64,000 nt of DNA from positions 28,445,382-28,509,381 of the forward strand of contig NC_081547.1 in NCBI RefSeq assembly GCF_901000735.1. Direction: 5' to 3'. Below, piece by piece: positions 40,340 to 54,009 of this stretch. The stretch's first letter is position 1. Each line of letters starts with the position of its first letter. The notes under the pieces are model-generated. The model had not been told where the DNA came from, did not search any database, and was given only the letters and a program-made list of their open reading frames with translations. Position numbers and translations under genes: made by a program. The DNA is from Corylus avellana. Its lineage: Eukaryota; Streptophyta; Magnoliopsida; Fagales; Betulaceae.

Positions 40340-43300
40340 TTAGCTCAAGCCCTCAACTTCGGCTGGAACTGCAAATGTTTGCCTAGGCATCTGGGTGGAT
40401 AGCATTTCTGTCATCATGCCTATTAACTTGTTCCGTCCCTCTTCGACACACACATGGTCATTCTTTGTACTCTGTTCAAATGTTCCTGTCTGAGGGGCTG
40501 CAGCCGCCATTTCAGACACTCTCTGGCTTGCCGTGATGTCTGGCATTCTGGCGCCATTATTCTCAAGGCCACTCTTAATCCATGCAATATTGTTCAAATC
40601 TGTAGCTATGGAGATCAACTCATGACTAGAAAAAGATGGAGCCTCTACATATTCAACAAACTCAGGCCCCAACAACGAGCTATGAGAATGACCCCCAGCA
40701 CTAGCATCTGCACAGCAGCCATGGCCGCATTGTGAAGGAACCATTGGCTCACCATAAACATCTTCAAGGAATTTGGAGATCCCAAACTCTGGTTTGGAAG
40801 CTTGGACCAATGGCCCTTGAGCTGGAACTGTCCTTGAAAACACAGAATGGGTTGGCCCACTAGGAGGGTTATAAATACTGAACGCGCTAACGCGTGCCAC
40901 TGGACGAGGAAGAGTAGGGCGCTTTCTCGCTTCACCAACAAAATGACCCTCCTTTGTTTGAAATTTTTCTCCACATGAGTGGGGTGTATCCACCATTGGG
41001 ATATCTCTTCCTTGATTCTCTCTTTCTTCACCAACAAAATGACCCTCCTTCGTTTGAAATTTATCTCCACACGTTTGGGGTCTATCAAGCAATGGGACAT
41101 CTTTTCCTTCCGGGGTATTGAATGGATCGATAACCCCAACTGATACAGTTTCTTCTGAAGATACCCTTGTTCTGTCAAGCTCTGTGCACCTGCGCCTTAG
41201 TGTAGAATTCCAGTGGTTCTTGATTGCATTATCTGTTCTACCAGGAAGGAGCTTTGCAATTGCAGCCCATTTGTTTCCATGAATCGTATGGGCCTTAACT
41301 ATAATTCGATCCTCTTCATCTGCAGCCATTCAAGTTCGTAAGAATCCATTGAAGTGCAGAACATATGCATCACATTTATGATAAGAAAGACAAAAAGAAT
41401 AATAAAAACTGCAAGCTTACTTCCATGGCATATTACTTAATAATAAGAGTAATGTTAGAAATCACATTTTTATCCCACAATTATCACGCATTGCTGACGT
41501 GGCATTCCTAACAACCCTTGGAATTTTTTTTAATTTTTTTTTAATAATGATTGATTGAGAATACCACGTCAACATTGTGTGATAATCGTGGGATACAAAT
41601 GTGGTTTCTAGTATTACTCTAATAATAAAGATAACTCACTCATTGGATATAACAATAAAAATAAAGATAACACACTATTTTCTACGAATTAAACATTTAA
41701 GTCCAGTCGTGCTGACAAGCTTGCTTTTTTGAACCCCTTTATGACTTTAAAAGAAAGAAAAAAAGGAAGTGGGGGGGAGCTTGGCTTCTGATTTAAAAAC
41801 CGCTTACACCTCAACAGAAACATTACCACTGAAATTACATTCATTTACCATGAGTTTTCTTTTTCTTTTTTGGTTTGTGGTATGAACCACATTGCACAAC
41901 TGGAAAATGGGTAGGACGGCCTTAAATAAAAGAAAATTTTACAAAATAAGTGCATAATGGAAGAACGCACGAAAGCTAGGAAAAATGAAAATATGAAAAA
42001 GCATTTTCATAGGACAGAGTAAGAGAATGGTTTATATGAATTCAGGACTGCAAAACTAGGAAAAATGAAATTATGAAGGCTCAAAAGAAAACTCAGTAGC
42101 ATCAATATATTGAACACACACATGCCCGCCCGCCGGCCGGCCGCACGCACGCAGGCACATATATTATGTTAATATGTATATTCTGGTCAGTTTCTAATAA
42201 ATGGAATAAAATTACAACATTATCAATTTGAGATAAATTGTTTTATATGAACTTTTATCCTCTCGATGCCTGCAACTGAACAAGTGGTTATCGAATTCAG
42301 CTGGACTGAGCAAAAAAGACAAAAAATAATAATAATAAAAAGAAAACAAAGAAAAAAAAAATTAAAGAAATATAGTTACTCAACAGCAGCCTGCAGAGAT
42401 TGTTCCTACAAAGACCAATTACAGGGGAGGTACAAAAGATTGGCTTCTCCTTTCTACCGTTGTGTCCCCCATTTTGACAAATGCTTTGTGATATCATAAC
42501 ACAAATAACCGAACTCAAAAATTGGCCAACCACCCTAATTACCCATGATTTTTGGCGAAGTAAAAAAATCACGAATCGGCTACAAGTTTTTGCTGATATT
42601 GCTTTAACTAAAGGTTCAATGCCAGTTATCAACCTGAAAAAATCCCATCCTTCACATGAATGCCTAGATTAAAGGTATTGCAAGTAAACTTAGTTGGCAA
42701 ACTTCAAGCTCTGGTTATAAGGCTTTGTAAGGCAATAGACTTAAAAAGAGAGGAGCAGAATGCAAGAACAACTTAGCTGAAAATGCCCCATACCAGGAAA
42801 AAATCCTGCTATAGAACTATAATTTCGTGATTCTCACCTATCTCACCTACAGATTTATAGTTCAATGTATGCTATGAAATAAACATATATCTATCATGAG
42901 AAATATATATATATATTTTTTTGATAAGTAATCATGAGAAATATCTAGAAAAAAGAAGAGCATGAGATCAATTATTGCAGACAGAAAACATGAAAATACA
43001 TTAGTGCCTCTAACAAAAGTTTACTTAGTGTCCATATCATATATAACATGGTGCCCCCGAACATGAGTGCCTGTGTACAAAAGTTTATGGACACTTCTAT
43101 ATCATATATGAAATAATTAAACAATAAACAATAAACAATAAGCAATAACATGAGACCTGCAACAGTTGAAAATGATTGGGAACAACCCTGAAATTTCCAG
43201 AGCTAGTTAAGCCGTCATGATGATCATGGACACAATGAGCCATTCTGACAACTATTTCTCCAAAATATAGATCCTAGCCTTCAAACTATATATCTTGTGA

Positions 43301-44735
43301 AGTCCAACCATACTAAACTATCTTGCGAATTGAGAATGAAGGACTATGAGGGGCCCTTGATAACCTTCTTTCCCTACCAATTATACCTCCAACTTATATC
43401 TGAGACCACCTAATATAACCTAGTCATATTCTTACCATCACGAATGGGAAGTCTTTATGTTGTATGCCAACATACACTGAAATTTTGAATAAATATCAAC
43501 AACAATCATAAGTATACACCCAACATTCTAGACCTACTAGGCATTACATACAAGTTTATTCCTTTCTTTTATCTGATATCGGTTACATCCATACAATCCA
43601 ATGCAGAAGTGATTTATAAGCTGTCCTGCTATCCAGCATTTAGTTTGACTGCATCCAATAATTGTCCTCTTTACCATGTCAACGTTCTTCCACAAACACG
43701 AGAAAAAAAATAAAATTCAATGTCCAGGGTTTGCTTTGGTTCTGATACGACTCTATAAGTTATCAGTTACTAAAAGTTCGGCTTCTGATCTAAACTAGAT
43801 AGCACTCAAAAATTACACCATCATTCACTTCAAAGTCTGCTATTTTATTTAGGAGTTCCATTTAAGATGGATTTATGCACAAACTTATACTTAAAACACG
43901 GGTAATTCAGTTCGTATGGGGATCACACCTTTGGAAGCTGTGTCGTCATTGATTTAGAAAGTTACAGCGGAGCTTGGAGACCAAGGCCACCCTTGCATTG
44001 ACTTCGAATCAGCACTGTCATCATATATACATGTGCTTTTCATGTGGACATCCACTATAAAATTATGTCTCTTGACCATTAAGATACATGAACAACTACA
44101 ACCCAAACCATAATTGAAAGGCAATTAATTTTCTCCTTGCAACCTCAAACCTAACCAGACACCAACAGTTCTTTCTTTCTTTCAATTCTCCATTGTTTCA
44201 TTTAACTGCCATCATCGACACTACGGTACCTCCTTAATTGACTCCTTGAGTCCCTCATCAAAACAGCGAAGCATCCTACTTCTGTATAGACTGTATGCCA
44301 AACACCTCAAAACAACAACGAAAAACCAACACCCAACTCTGTATGCCAAGAAAAACTTCAACAAATTCCAAACCCCAAACACCAAAATATGGTTTACCGC
44401 CTTCGCAAAAATAAATAAACAAGAACCCCGCAATACGGAAACTGATATACATACTACATATATAGGTAATGGCGATTACCGGTGAAGGGCTTGCGCTTGA
44501 GACAGGGGTCAAGCTGATTACACCATCGGAGGCGGCACGACTTGCCGGAGCGGCCGGGGATTCCACGGGCGATCAGGCTCCAATTTCTGGCCCCGAACTG
44601 CCTCACAAGACTACTCAGCACGGCGTCCTCCTCCGGTGACCACGGTCCCTTCACTTTCCCCCTCCCGCTCACGCCCTCGCCGTCTCCGGGTCCCGCCGAC
44701 TCGCCGCCGCATTTGGCTTGCTCTTCTTCGCTCAT
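40340..44735 (-). CDS. R2R3-MYB transcription factor, MYB1/MYB25/MYB109 type (411 aa)
   Basis: Nuclear DNA-binding regulator. Exon 1 is 44,735-44,480 (donor GTAATC); exon 2 is 41,319-40,340 (acceptor CTGCAG). The phase-1 junction rebuilds KRKPFT-DEEDRII inside R3, giving 412 codons with stop. R2 has W32, W52 and W71 ([34 protein letters not shown]). R3 has F84 in place of the first Trp, then W103 and W122 ([23 protein letters not shown]). [13 protein letters not shown] and NSTLRRRC are typical of subgroup 23 (AtMYB1/25/109) by my recollection. Residues 159-190 and 191-222 are a tandem 32-residue repeat ([16 protein letters not shown]). Exon 1 is GC-rich. The intron of 3,160 bp contains a MULE-type MITE. 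Confidence 0.93.
40931..41126. repeat. 96-bp tandem duplication inside MYB exon 2
   Basis: TTCACCAACAAAATGACCCT occurs at 40,931 and 41,027, 96 bases apart, so the duplication keeps the frame and repeats 32 residues. Confidence 0.85.
41447..41619. mobile_element. Foldback MITE with 9-bp target duplication in MYB intron
   Basis: Ends GAGTAATGTTAGAAATCACATTT and its near-complement; arms include ATCCCACAATTATCAC and GACGTGG. Direct repeat TAATAATAA at 41,438-41,446 and 41,620-41,628. The 9-bp duplication suggests a Mutator-like family, although the target is itself a simple repeat. Confidence 0.75.
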
Positions 44736-47700
44736 GCCGGTTTTGCTTTTTGGGTACTGTCAGTCTCGTTCGGCTCGGTTTGTTTTCAATTTTGGTCTCT
44801 CTCTCTACTCTGTCACTACGGCACTACCTACCTGCCTAACCGCAAATGGGCACGAATTGTAACCGAGTCGTGATGGGCAAATGTTTCGGACTCTTTTTTT
44901 GAAATGACAGACATGTCCCTATTCTACAGAACGACTTTAATGTTGAAAAGATCGAGCCGGCGTCGTTTTATTGGAAGATGTACCCACTTCGTTGACTTCA
45001 TTTGGACCAAAAATGTACCTTCTCCATTATTACCCCAGAAATTGTGCTAATTTACTGAGGGAGTAGTTTACTTGTGTCGTAGGCAAGCCATAGAAACCAC
45101 CTCCAAGAATTCCCAAGTTTATGGATTTGGGATGGACTAATGCTATCTAATTTGTTGTCTAGGACTCTTAAATAATTGGGATGACCTATAAATAAATAAA
45201 AAAAATATTTTTTTTTAAGCAATATTAATTCAATTATTAATTTTTAGACTTTTTTCCAACAAATAGATAATAGCATCTCCGTTCGTAATCGTTAAGTCGG
45301 TGATAGTAACAGTCGGTAGTCAAGATGGGCTTTAAAAAAAGCTTAGATAGTGAGAGTGAGGGTTGTGTGCATGGCGTGAGTTTGAGAGAGTGAAAGTGAC
45401 TGAGACAAAGAGCGAAATTGAGCCGTTGAGGTCATCGTCGTTTGGCTGAGTACTAGGTCATCATCATTGTATGAGCTGCATGCAATGAGATAGCTGAGAC
45501 TGAGAGTGCGAAGAAGAGATGAGAGAAATTTTATGGTTGAGACTTAAGAACAATTGAAAATTAAAAAATAGGCTACCAAACACCCTCAATGCCCACTGGT
45601 ACTCAGTTGGTAGGCGACAGTAGGCCATTTTGCACAATTTTAATCGCCAGTTTATTAAATAGTATTACTCTTCCTTAAAACAGAGAGTTGTAAACTTTAT
45701 TTGTTCAAAACAGTTTAGAATGTAAAATTGGTCCGGCCTAAATCAGGGAGTTGTGGACTTCATTTGTTCAAAACAGTTTATGATGCAGGATTCATGTGTT
45801 CATAATAGGTGAGATCTACGATCCTCATTTTTAAGGCTACTTAAATTTAAGCAGAAATTTAAGTAGTCTAATAACTAACATCCTCATCCATTTGGGGAAT
45901 TGGTACAATGAATTTACACCATACTTAATTGACGCCTGCTAGGTCCAAGTGCCACGTTGTATGAATTGGAGTTGGACTGAAAGCCCATTTAGGTTTCAAC
46001 AAAAACTGCGTGTAATTAAGCCCATTGAATCGAACAGAAAAGACTCATGGCCGGTTTTCAATTGCCTAAACAGTATGGGAAAAGGCCCATTGAGTCAGCA
46101 TTTTGAGAATTGGGCCTATTAACCGGTGTCACATGGATTTAAAAAGCAACATCACCCTATAAAGATAGTAGGTTAAAAAAATTCAATAAAAGCACCTCCT
46201 ATTATATTGCCTACTAGCCCAATGGCCTCTAATGGATAAAGAAGAAGCCCACTGAGCAGAATTGAATACTATTGAGCATAATTAGAAAAACAAATAGGCA
46301 CCATCACATTAGCACAATGGAATGATGTTGTAGTATGTTGCATCACTCTTTATAAAATGCTTTTTGTTTTTATTTTAACTTCTTGTCCAATTTCTCATTG
46401 CTAGTTCACAATTGATTTTTTCTAGATAGGATTTAACTTAGGTGCTATAAATTTTTTTTTTTTTTAAAAAGGAGGAAATCTTCTCTAGTTTTTTTTGTTG
46501 TAAGTGTGCGTATGAGTCTTGTGTTCCATATTAAGAAAATATAAATAAAAAGAGTAATTAATATACCTAAGTGGACACAAGTTCATTAACTTAAGCTTTT
46601 GGGTTAAAGTGGTGTTCAAATATATATATATTAATGTACTCTTAGTCGACTCCTTAGGTGTTTCTCTCTCAATGTGTATACATATTAATATATTTTTGGT
46701 GGACTGCCTAAGTGTTTCTCTCCATAACATTTTCAAGGGTCCAAATTTAATTTCAAGTTTTAGTGCCTAAGCCAAGTCCTTGAAAACCTTCCTTTAGAAA
46801 GAAATGGGTCCTAAATGGAATATGGCACCCTCTTTAATTGTCATTGCTTTTCTTCTTCAAGTCTTTGTCCCCTAAACCTACATGTTATGTTCATGGTAGA
46901 CATGAAATTCTGAGTTCCTTTCATTCTAGGAAAGACCATAAAAAGCTAAGTAAAAAGCCTGGCTAAAGTAGGAGGCCCAGTCTAAGTCGTGGAATCGTCC
47001 TTCCTATATCCCTATTCCTCAACAAAGATGCTCATAGCCTTTTGTTTTTATGGAACGGGTTCAGCCCCAGCTTCAACTCTTTTTCGGCAGCTCTTGTGTG
47101 TTATGCCTTGCTGGTGGCCTGTGGCATATGCCCAATATTATGATTGAGAAAAAAAAAAAAATTATAAAATTCTCATCTCCCAATGAGAGGGATAGAAGAA
47201 TGAAAATGAGAGAGGCCACTCAAGAAACACGCATGTCCCATATCGCTAGCGATGATAGAGCAAAGGAGAACACATGGAAAAGGACATGGATTGATACTTG
47301 CCATGGATTTTGCACCTTATGTTCATAATTAGAATAAAAATAATAATAAAAGACCAAAAAACGAAGAGGACTTGCATCCATCAATTTTTCAAATTGGAAA
47401 AAAAAGAAGAAAAAAAGTAAACAAAATGGAAAAGGACAAATGAAATAATTTCTTACTAGGAGCTAGCGGAAGCATTAAGCATGTATAGCAGCTCTAGTTT
47501 AAATATTTCATGTGTTCGGTCTTATTAAGCTGGCAAATATGATGATTTTAGTCTTGGTTTAGTGATAATATTTAATATGGCGATAATATATAGTTGTCTG
47601 ATGTGGTATATATTTTAACAGAGAAAAAAAAAATTTGTGAAATTAATTAGGTGGTGCACAAAGCATGCATGCATGTGTTCCTATCATGCTCTAGATATGG

Positions 47701-50700
47701 AATATTTGTTCTGGATATATAGTATTTATGCTCAAAGATAAGGATTAGGTAGTGAAGCATTAAAAGGAAAAAAACATCCTCTCTAGATCTGGATTCTTCA
47801 CATGGCCCCCCCTCCTGCATTTGGCCATGCCTTTGATTCCTCTATCCATACTTTCCAAAATTTCCTTGCTAGCTTGCATATATAACCCTTTGGGGAATGG
47901 ATCAGAAGCATATATATATATTATTTATTTATTTATTTTGTAACGCTAAAAAAAAAATAAAAAAAAAAAGGGAAAGAAGGTTACTTTGGATATATGACCA
48001 GCAAGGAGCTAGGAAGCACGATGACAGCAGCAAAAGCTATGTGCATGCTTTCCAACCAACCAAAGTGCATGGACCAAGTTCCTTTGCAGAATGCAAACTC
48101 GAAAGGACCACACATATATCGAAGGGCCAATGGCTTTTCTGGACAGACACAAATGCATGCCAAGCAAATTCACTTGTTAAGAGATCTCACTGACGTGACT
48201 AGGATTTGCACAATTGTGCCAATTGGCTTGGAAGAATGTCTTGACGGGGGGGCTAGAGGCCTAGAACCTTCGTGCTCATCAAACATTTGAAGGGTCCCAA
48301 GACCCATTCCAATTGTTTCTTTGTTTCTTTATTTGACATTGAGAAACCACCCGAACAAAAACACAAATATATCATAAACTGATCAACCATCCCTCTCAAA
48401 ACCCATAGCTTACCCAAAAAAGAACACGTACAAATATCTAGCTAGAATCCGCTTAAGATCAGCTCTCAATCTCAGAAATTCCCATAAAAGAGAGGTATGA
48501 GATTGAAGACATCTGGGCGGTATACGTTCCTTCATTATATTGTTTCTTCATTCCCTAACCCATTCAAATGATGCCCAATCAAATTTGATGCATCCGATCG
48601 AGCAATTATGTGGCTTCTTATATTTCTGTATCAAACATGTTCGTTTGGTCAATATCCAAACTATCGATTCTTCCAACCTGAGTAGCTAGCTAGATTTGAA
48701 ATACTTGAAATAGACTAATATACTTAAGTACTTTCGCCCTAACCCTCTGCGAACACCAATTCCAACCGAGTGGCTCGGCTACTAAAACTTGATCTCCTGT
48801 TACATGTCGATCTCGTTCGGACGCCCATCAAACAATTGATATTTCAATCAAGCATTTATATATGTTTCTTAATATTGTTCAAGTTTCTGATTTCCGATTT
48901 AATTAAGTATCAACTTAAACTAACAAATTTAGACTTACACCAAACTTAGTTTTGACACCAAATTAGCCAACATAAAAAAACCAATTAAATTCTAAAATTT
49001 CATTTCTGTGAGATGTGCTTAGATGATATGTGAGGATATGATATGATAGGATGCAGTTGATCAGTTAGTTGTCCATGTCATTCGATAAATTAAGATCAAG
49101 GCCACCTGCCTAGCTAGCTAGCTATCTAACTAGCTAGTCAAGATGCTTAATTAGTCTAAGCAATTCATTTAGTTTGACTAGATGGATTCAGGATTAATGT
49201 CCTTGCCAACATGTTGGTAATTAGCATGGCATACATTCAAGAGTTTTGAGATCATGAACTAAATCGGAGGGTACTTCTCTGGAAACCATCTTTTGCCACG
49301 CAACTCCTAATTTATTTTTGGGTAGAAGTTAGGTTTAAGTTTGGATCGTGTTGATGCATAAGTATAAAATTATAGAAATTAATTATAACTCAACTAATTT
49401 AGTTAAACATGTCAGATCCTTAGACCCAACCCACTAATTTTGTGAGTTGCCTTAAAAATTACGGGGTCTTTATGAGTCCAAATCGTGTCGAAGTATATGT
49501 ATAAGATTATATAGATCAATTCAAACATGACCCATTTAATTAAACAGGTCTAATTCGTCTCGAATTCACAAATTATGTCAAAAATTATTTGCATTAATTG
49601 AAGGGGGCCAGTTGGATGACTTATATGAATATATGATAGATATCTTAGAGCTATGAGTGAGGATAGCCGGGTTCAATGATGACTGGCTAATAAAATTCCC
49701 ACTTGGTTGTATATATATTTAACCTTTTATTTTCTTTCTTTGATTTCTTTTATATATATATATGGAATTTCAATGATGCAGCAGAAAAGACTGATCGGTA
49801 CCAAACGTCAAAGTAGGTCGACCTATTTGAGCAGAAAACAATATTGCAGAAATCGGAGCCCATTACCGAGCATATGGAACTGTAATAAGAGGATCCAATG
49901 TGACAGCTAGAGTACTCATGTTACCAGTGAAAAAAAAATCCAAATATGGGAAAACAATATAAAAGAAAATACATGGAAACCCTTAATCCTCTGCATGTGA
50001 GGGTCCAAGAAACCCTAATTCCTCATCAGACACTCAATGTCCCACTTCTTACACAGACCAGATTGAAAGCTATAGACTTTGATGCCAAACAAAATGGGGT
50101 AGAGTAGGGAGGATGTGGGGTAGGGGTGGGTGTCCTTAGCACTAATTGAATTGTCCTTTATTGGGAGAACCTCTAATTGACTTCACGTGACAATGCAAAT
50201 CATGTGCTTGTGAGAAAACAACGGGCCGGCTGTGTACGTGTTGAAAAACCCTAGCTAATTAATTGTCGATTTTTTATTTTTTATTTTTGAAAATCCCTTG
50301 TGGGAAAAATTATTTACCGAAGGAATTTTCTTGTCGGATTCAAATTTGCTGGTTCTGTTGGAACCCTAGCTAGTTACAGCACAACCATTTGAGCTAACTG
50401 AAAAGAAATTCGTTTGGGTTCGAGACACCAGGATGAGATAATTAGGCCTGGTCATGGTCAGGAGAAAAAGTTAAAGAGTCCAAGACTAGTAGCATGGAAA
50501 TAATAGCTCCATGTTCTTCTTTCTTTTTGCCGCTAGATACGTACCCATGGACTGGACTGAATTTTTTTCATCTTACACGGATTGATGTCAAGCCAGCGAT
50601 TGCATGTGGTCCAAAGCTTCAGACATTGAATAAAAAGGAATAGATGTAGGGGCTATCCGCTCATGTTAGGACCACCTATTAATCATCCATCTTAATGACT

Positions 50701-51680
50701 CAAAAAAAAGAAAGAAGAAGAAGAAGAAAGAATTCAAAGAAAGAAGAAGAGTTTAATTAGGGTTTCAAAAAAGAGTTGTGTATACCCATTATTTAGATGA
50801 AGAGTGGTAGAGAGAAAATAGATAGATAGATAGATATAGAAGCTAGCATGGGGTCGGCATGAACACATACAATTAATTAGGTCATGCATGTGGTCATTTC
50901 AGCAGGGGCATCATGGAAATTGAATGAAAGAACGTGTGACCTTAAAATTAGTGTCATAATGACAGGCAACAGAGACTGATGAGTCCATTCTAACCCAATC
51001 CCTCTAAAAAAGGTGAATGAAAACAATTAAGGTGAAGAGACTCTCTGTACGTGTGAGTGGGCATGCAAGCTGGCACTTAGTGAAATTCATGTGTGAAAGA
51101 TATGAAATACAAAACAAAAGAAGAAAAAAGATGGCAGCAAATGGCAGGGTTCTTTCAAGGCCCTTGTGCTCCACTAGATGGGTTACAAGGCCTGGGTGGA
51201 AATAAAATCTGTGTCCCGCAAATCTCCAACATATGTCCTCAGGGGTGAACCAAAAACCCTACTTTCAAATCACATCACACCACAAAATTACCCCCACTAT
51301 GCAATATTATGTGTGAGAGAGTAAAATATATGGTGGTGGGGTCTCCATATATAGCGCACCATGGAAAGAAAAAGAAAACAAAAAAAAAAAAAAGTCTTCA
51401 CTGTGCTCCTGGTCCATCTGTGCTTCACTAGTGTGGACAAGATCTAGCACCATCCATCATCACCTGATATGAAGGGGTCAACTTGGACACCCAGTGATGG
51501 CCTTCGTTACGAATGGCTGAGATCACTTCCAAACTACACCCATCTTCTTCCTACGCACTAGACTCTATCTTTTTTTCTCCTTTAATTCCCCCTTTCTCCT
51601 CCACCTTCTATCTGGTTACAAACTAACTAGACTAAATATAAATAATTAATTGCCTGAAAAAGTTATACATGTTTAAAAAC

Positions 51681-51682
<2 letters not shown>

Positions 51683-51714
<32 letters not shown>
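51683..51714. repeat. (GA)n microsatellite
   Basis: Sixteen GA units in intergenic DNA. Confidence 0.95.
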
Positions 51715-51716
<2 letters not shown>

Positions 51717-53354
51717 AAGTCTCCTTTTCAAAGTCTCATGTGCATGGTGAAGTGTTATGATAATTGGGGATCGAGTGGATTCGAACAGTAAATTAAACTC
51801 AATCAAGTGATGGAATTATGGCATCTACCTTACGAGTCACCATCTTTATTAATAATGGATGTTATATATGTTGTTGAAGCATTTATTGGATCAAACAGTC
51901 TTCGTTTGGTGTGATTTTTACGTTTTTCGATGCGTCTCTGATCATCGACCTTCGAGCTCCTACAAAATAATAAGAGCGTCAAAGGGAGTCTCCGGGAAAG
52001 GCCTCGTAGACCCTTCGTATATGGGGTCTAAATGTAGCCTAGCTAACAATATATTGAGAAATAAATGATTGATCCTTCTTACTGATGCCTGGTGTTCCTT
52101 TTTATAAGATTTTATCTGTAATTGATTCCTCAATCTTCTCCCTTTAGACAGTGGAGAGATAAGGTGAGGTAGTTGAAATAATATAGGATCTTATGAGATA
52201 ATTGAGGCTGTTGAGAGATAGTATGACCCATAGTGAATTTTATCCTCAACATATGTGAACTTTGTTATATATAGAAAGAATCATTGGCATTTGGCGGATA
52301 TATAATAGAGGGCTTCTTTTTTAAAATTAATTACCAGAGGAGCTCATATAGTTATTTGAAGTTTTTACCACACAAATATATCATAATTAGTTATGTTTTG
52401 CTTAATCTAAATCATTAAGTTAACTATTTCCTATCAACCTAATTTCATGGATTTTAACCTTATTTCTGTCTTTAACCTATTATATATTTTAGTTAAATAT
52501 TTCATGCGTTAAATTTTATTTGTTGAGAAAAGTTTGAATTCACACGTGAGTGAAATATGATCATTTCCTATAGACTAATAGTAAACTTTAATTTTAAGGT
52601 AATTGACGATATAACATTTTGACCTCCACATTAATGCTTGATATCCCTAGCTAGTTAAATCATACCATGTATTGGTGACATATATAATTGTTATCAGCAT
52701 TTGATTGGTTAATTTGCATATTATTCTAATCGATCCTTTACCTATAATTTCTTATTGGGAATTGGAGGTTCAAAATCTAGACCTATTTATTATGGAAAGA
52801 ATGTTTTGGTTTGGTTGAATGGACAGCTAGGCCATTCCTCTTGGTCAGACTATATGCACCCTATTTGGTACCTATCCATGTGCAAAGTATTTAGGGCCAT
52901 GGCCTGACCGGGAAAATAAATGTTCCTCCCTATTATTTAAGGGGGAAATTAAGTGTTACATTTTACATGTCACATCATCCTAAGGGACAATGAGGTGGAG
53001 ATTAAGATAGAGATGGAAATGATCTTATTTTTGAATTGAAGTGCGAAAAAATAGAATTAATTTAGATTTGAAATTTCAAAGGTACATTTTATTTGATAAC
53101 GTAATTTTTAAAAATATAATTATATAAGCGCTTGATAAAATCAAAAATTTGTCGATTTATTTTAAAAGATGTATATAATAATAATAATCTGCCGGAATAA
53201 ATGAGAGTTCTTGATCCCAAAAAAAAATCACATTATATACATGCACCTTTGACCACGTCGATATAAGCACTCGACAGCTTGCATATATTTATAATATGCT
53301 TCGGATCCCCACTAAATATGTATTTCCGGGTCAATCATATGATCGTACCATTGA

Positions 53355-53358
<4 letters not shown>

Positions 53359-53392
<34 letters not shown>
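53359..53392. repeat. (TA)n microsatellite
   Basis: About 17 TA units upstream of the MIR393 locus. Confidence 0.95.
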
Positions 53393-53396
<4 letters not shown>

Positions 53397-53767
53397 TATA
53401 AAATTACAGAAAATAATTATTAATTATTATGATGAGAATGTATTTCTTAAGAAACAAGCATAAAAAAAGTTTGGTGTGTGAGAGGTAACATGGACTGGAC
53501 CACAAGCCTTCATTAAAAATAAGGAAATATCATATAAAATTATTAATTTCGCTACCCAACTTGTTGGGAGAAATTCTAAGAAAAGGATATCTAGGTGACC
53601 CACTACTGCTAAACCCTTCCCATGTGTCTGGTTTTGTTATAAATATCTTTGAAAACATTTTGTGATGATTTGGTAAATCTAAATAAATTTATTAAATTGG
53701 ATTTTATTTTCAGAAAAAAAAAAAAAAAAAAAAGAAGTGAAATTTTAGTCATTTTTAGAGAGCACTT

Positions 53768-53850
53768 AAGTCTCTTTTATATTGAAGCCTCCCTCAAACC
53801 ACTTTCCTCTACAACACACACAAAAGAGAGAGAGAGAGAGAGAGAGAAGA
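53768..53850 (+). promoter_or_regulatory. Putative MIR393 promoter core
   Basis: TATA-like TTTTATATTG at about 53,775-53,784, followed by a (GA)n tract (53,826-53,846) about 65 bases before the mature miRNA. Plant MIR genes are transcribed by RNA polymerase II from TATA promoters; the exact start is inferred. Confidence 0.4.
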
Positions 53851-53894
53851 GAAGAGAAGGTTGAAGGAGGTTTCTGGGTTTCTTTCTACTACTG

Positions 53895-54003
53895 CAACTA
53901 GAGGAGGCATCCAAAGGGATCGCATTGATCCCAAGTTTCAACTCTCCCTCAATTTTCCAATTTTGGATCATGCTATCCCTTTGGATTCCTCCTTTGGTAG
54001 CTT
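53895..54003 (+). ncRNA. MIR393: MIR393 precursor
   Basis: The 22 bases at 53,910-53,931 (beginning TCCAAAGGGATCG, ending TTGATCC) match mature plant miR393 exactly as I know it. The opposite arm at 53,967-53,987 (ATCATGCTATCCCTTTGG...) is the miR393* strand. GAGGAGGCATCC pairs with GGATTCCTCC, forming one stem with a ~35-base loop. miR393 is a conserved miRNA that cleaves mRNAs of the TIR1/AFB auxin-receptor F-box proteins and so tunes auxin sensitivity in development, stress and defence. The precursor lies alone in a gene-poor stretch, typical of plant MIR genes. Precursor ends are approximate. Confidence 0.96.
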
Positions 54004-54009
54004 CTACTT

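Larger units (their letters stand above)
44760..53700. other. Gene-poor region of about 9 kb
   Basis: No supported coding gene. I see a ~60-bp imperfect tandem repeat at about 45,683-45,790 (GAGTTGTAAACTT and TTCAAAACAGTTTA motifs), a ~70-bp one at 46,620-46,735, (GATA)n near 50,819-50,835 and the tracts listed separately. Frames around 47,894-48,290 and 51,017-51,205 match nothing. Part is likely upstream control DNA of the MIR393 locus. Confidence 0.5.

Noticed and set aside
47894..48290. Two overlapping frames of 98 codons
   Set aside because: Different frames of the same stretch, neither with a domain; may be noncoding.
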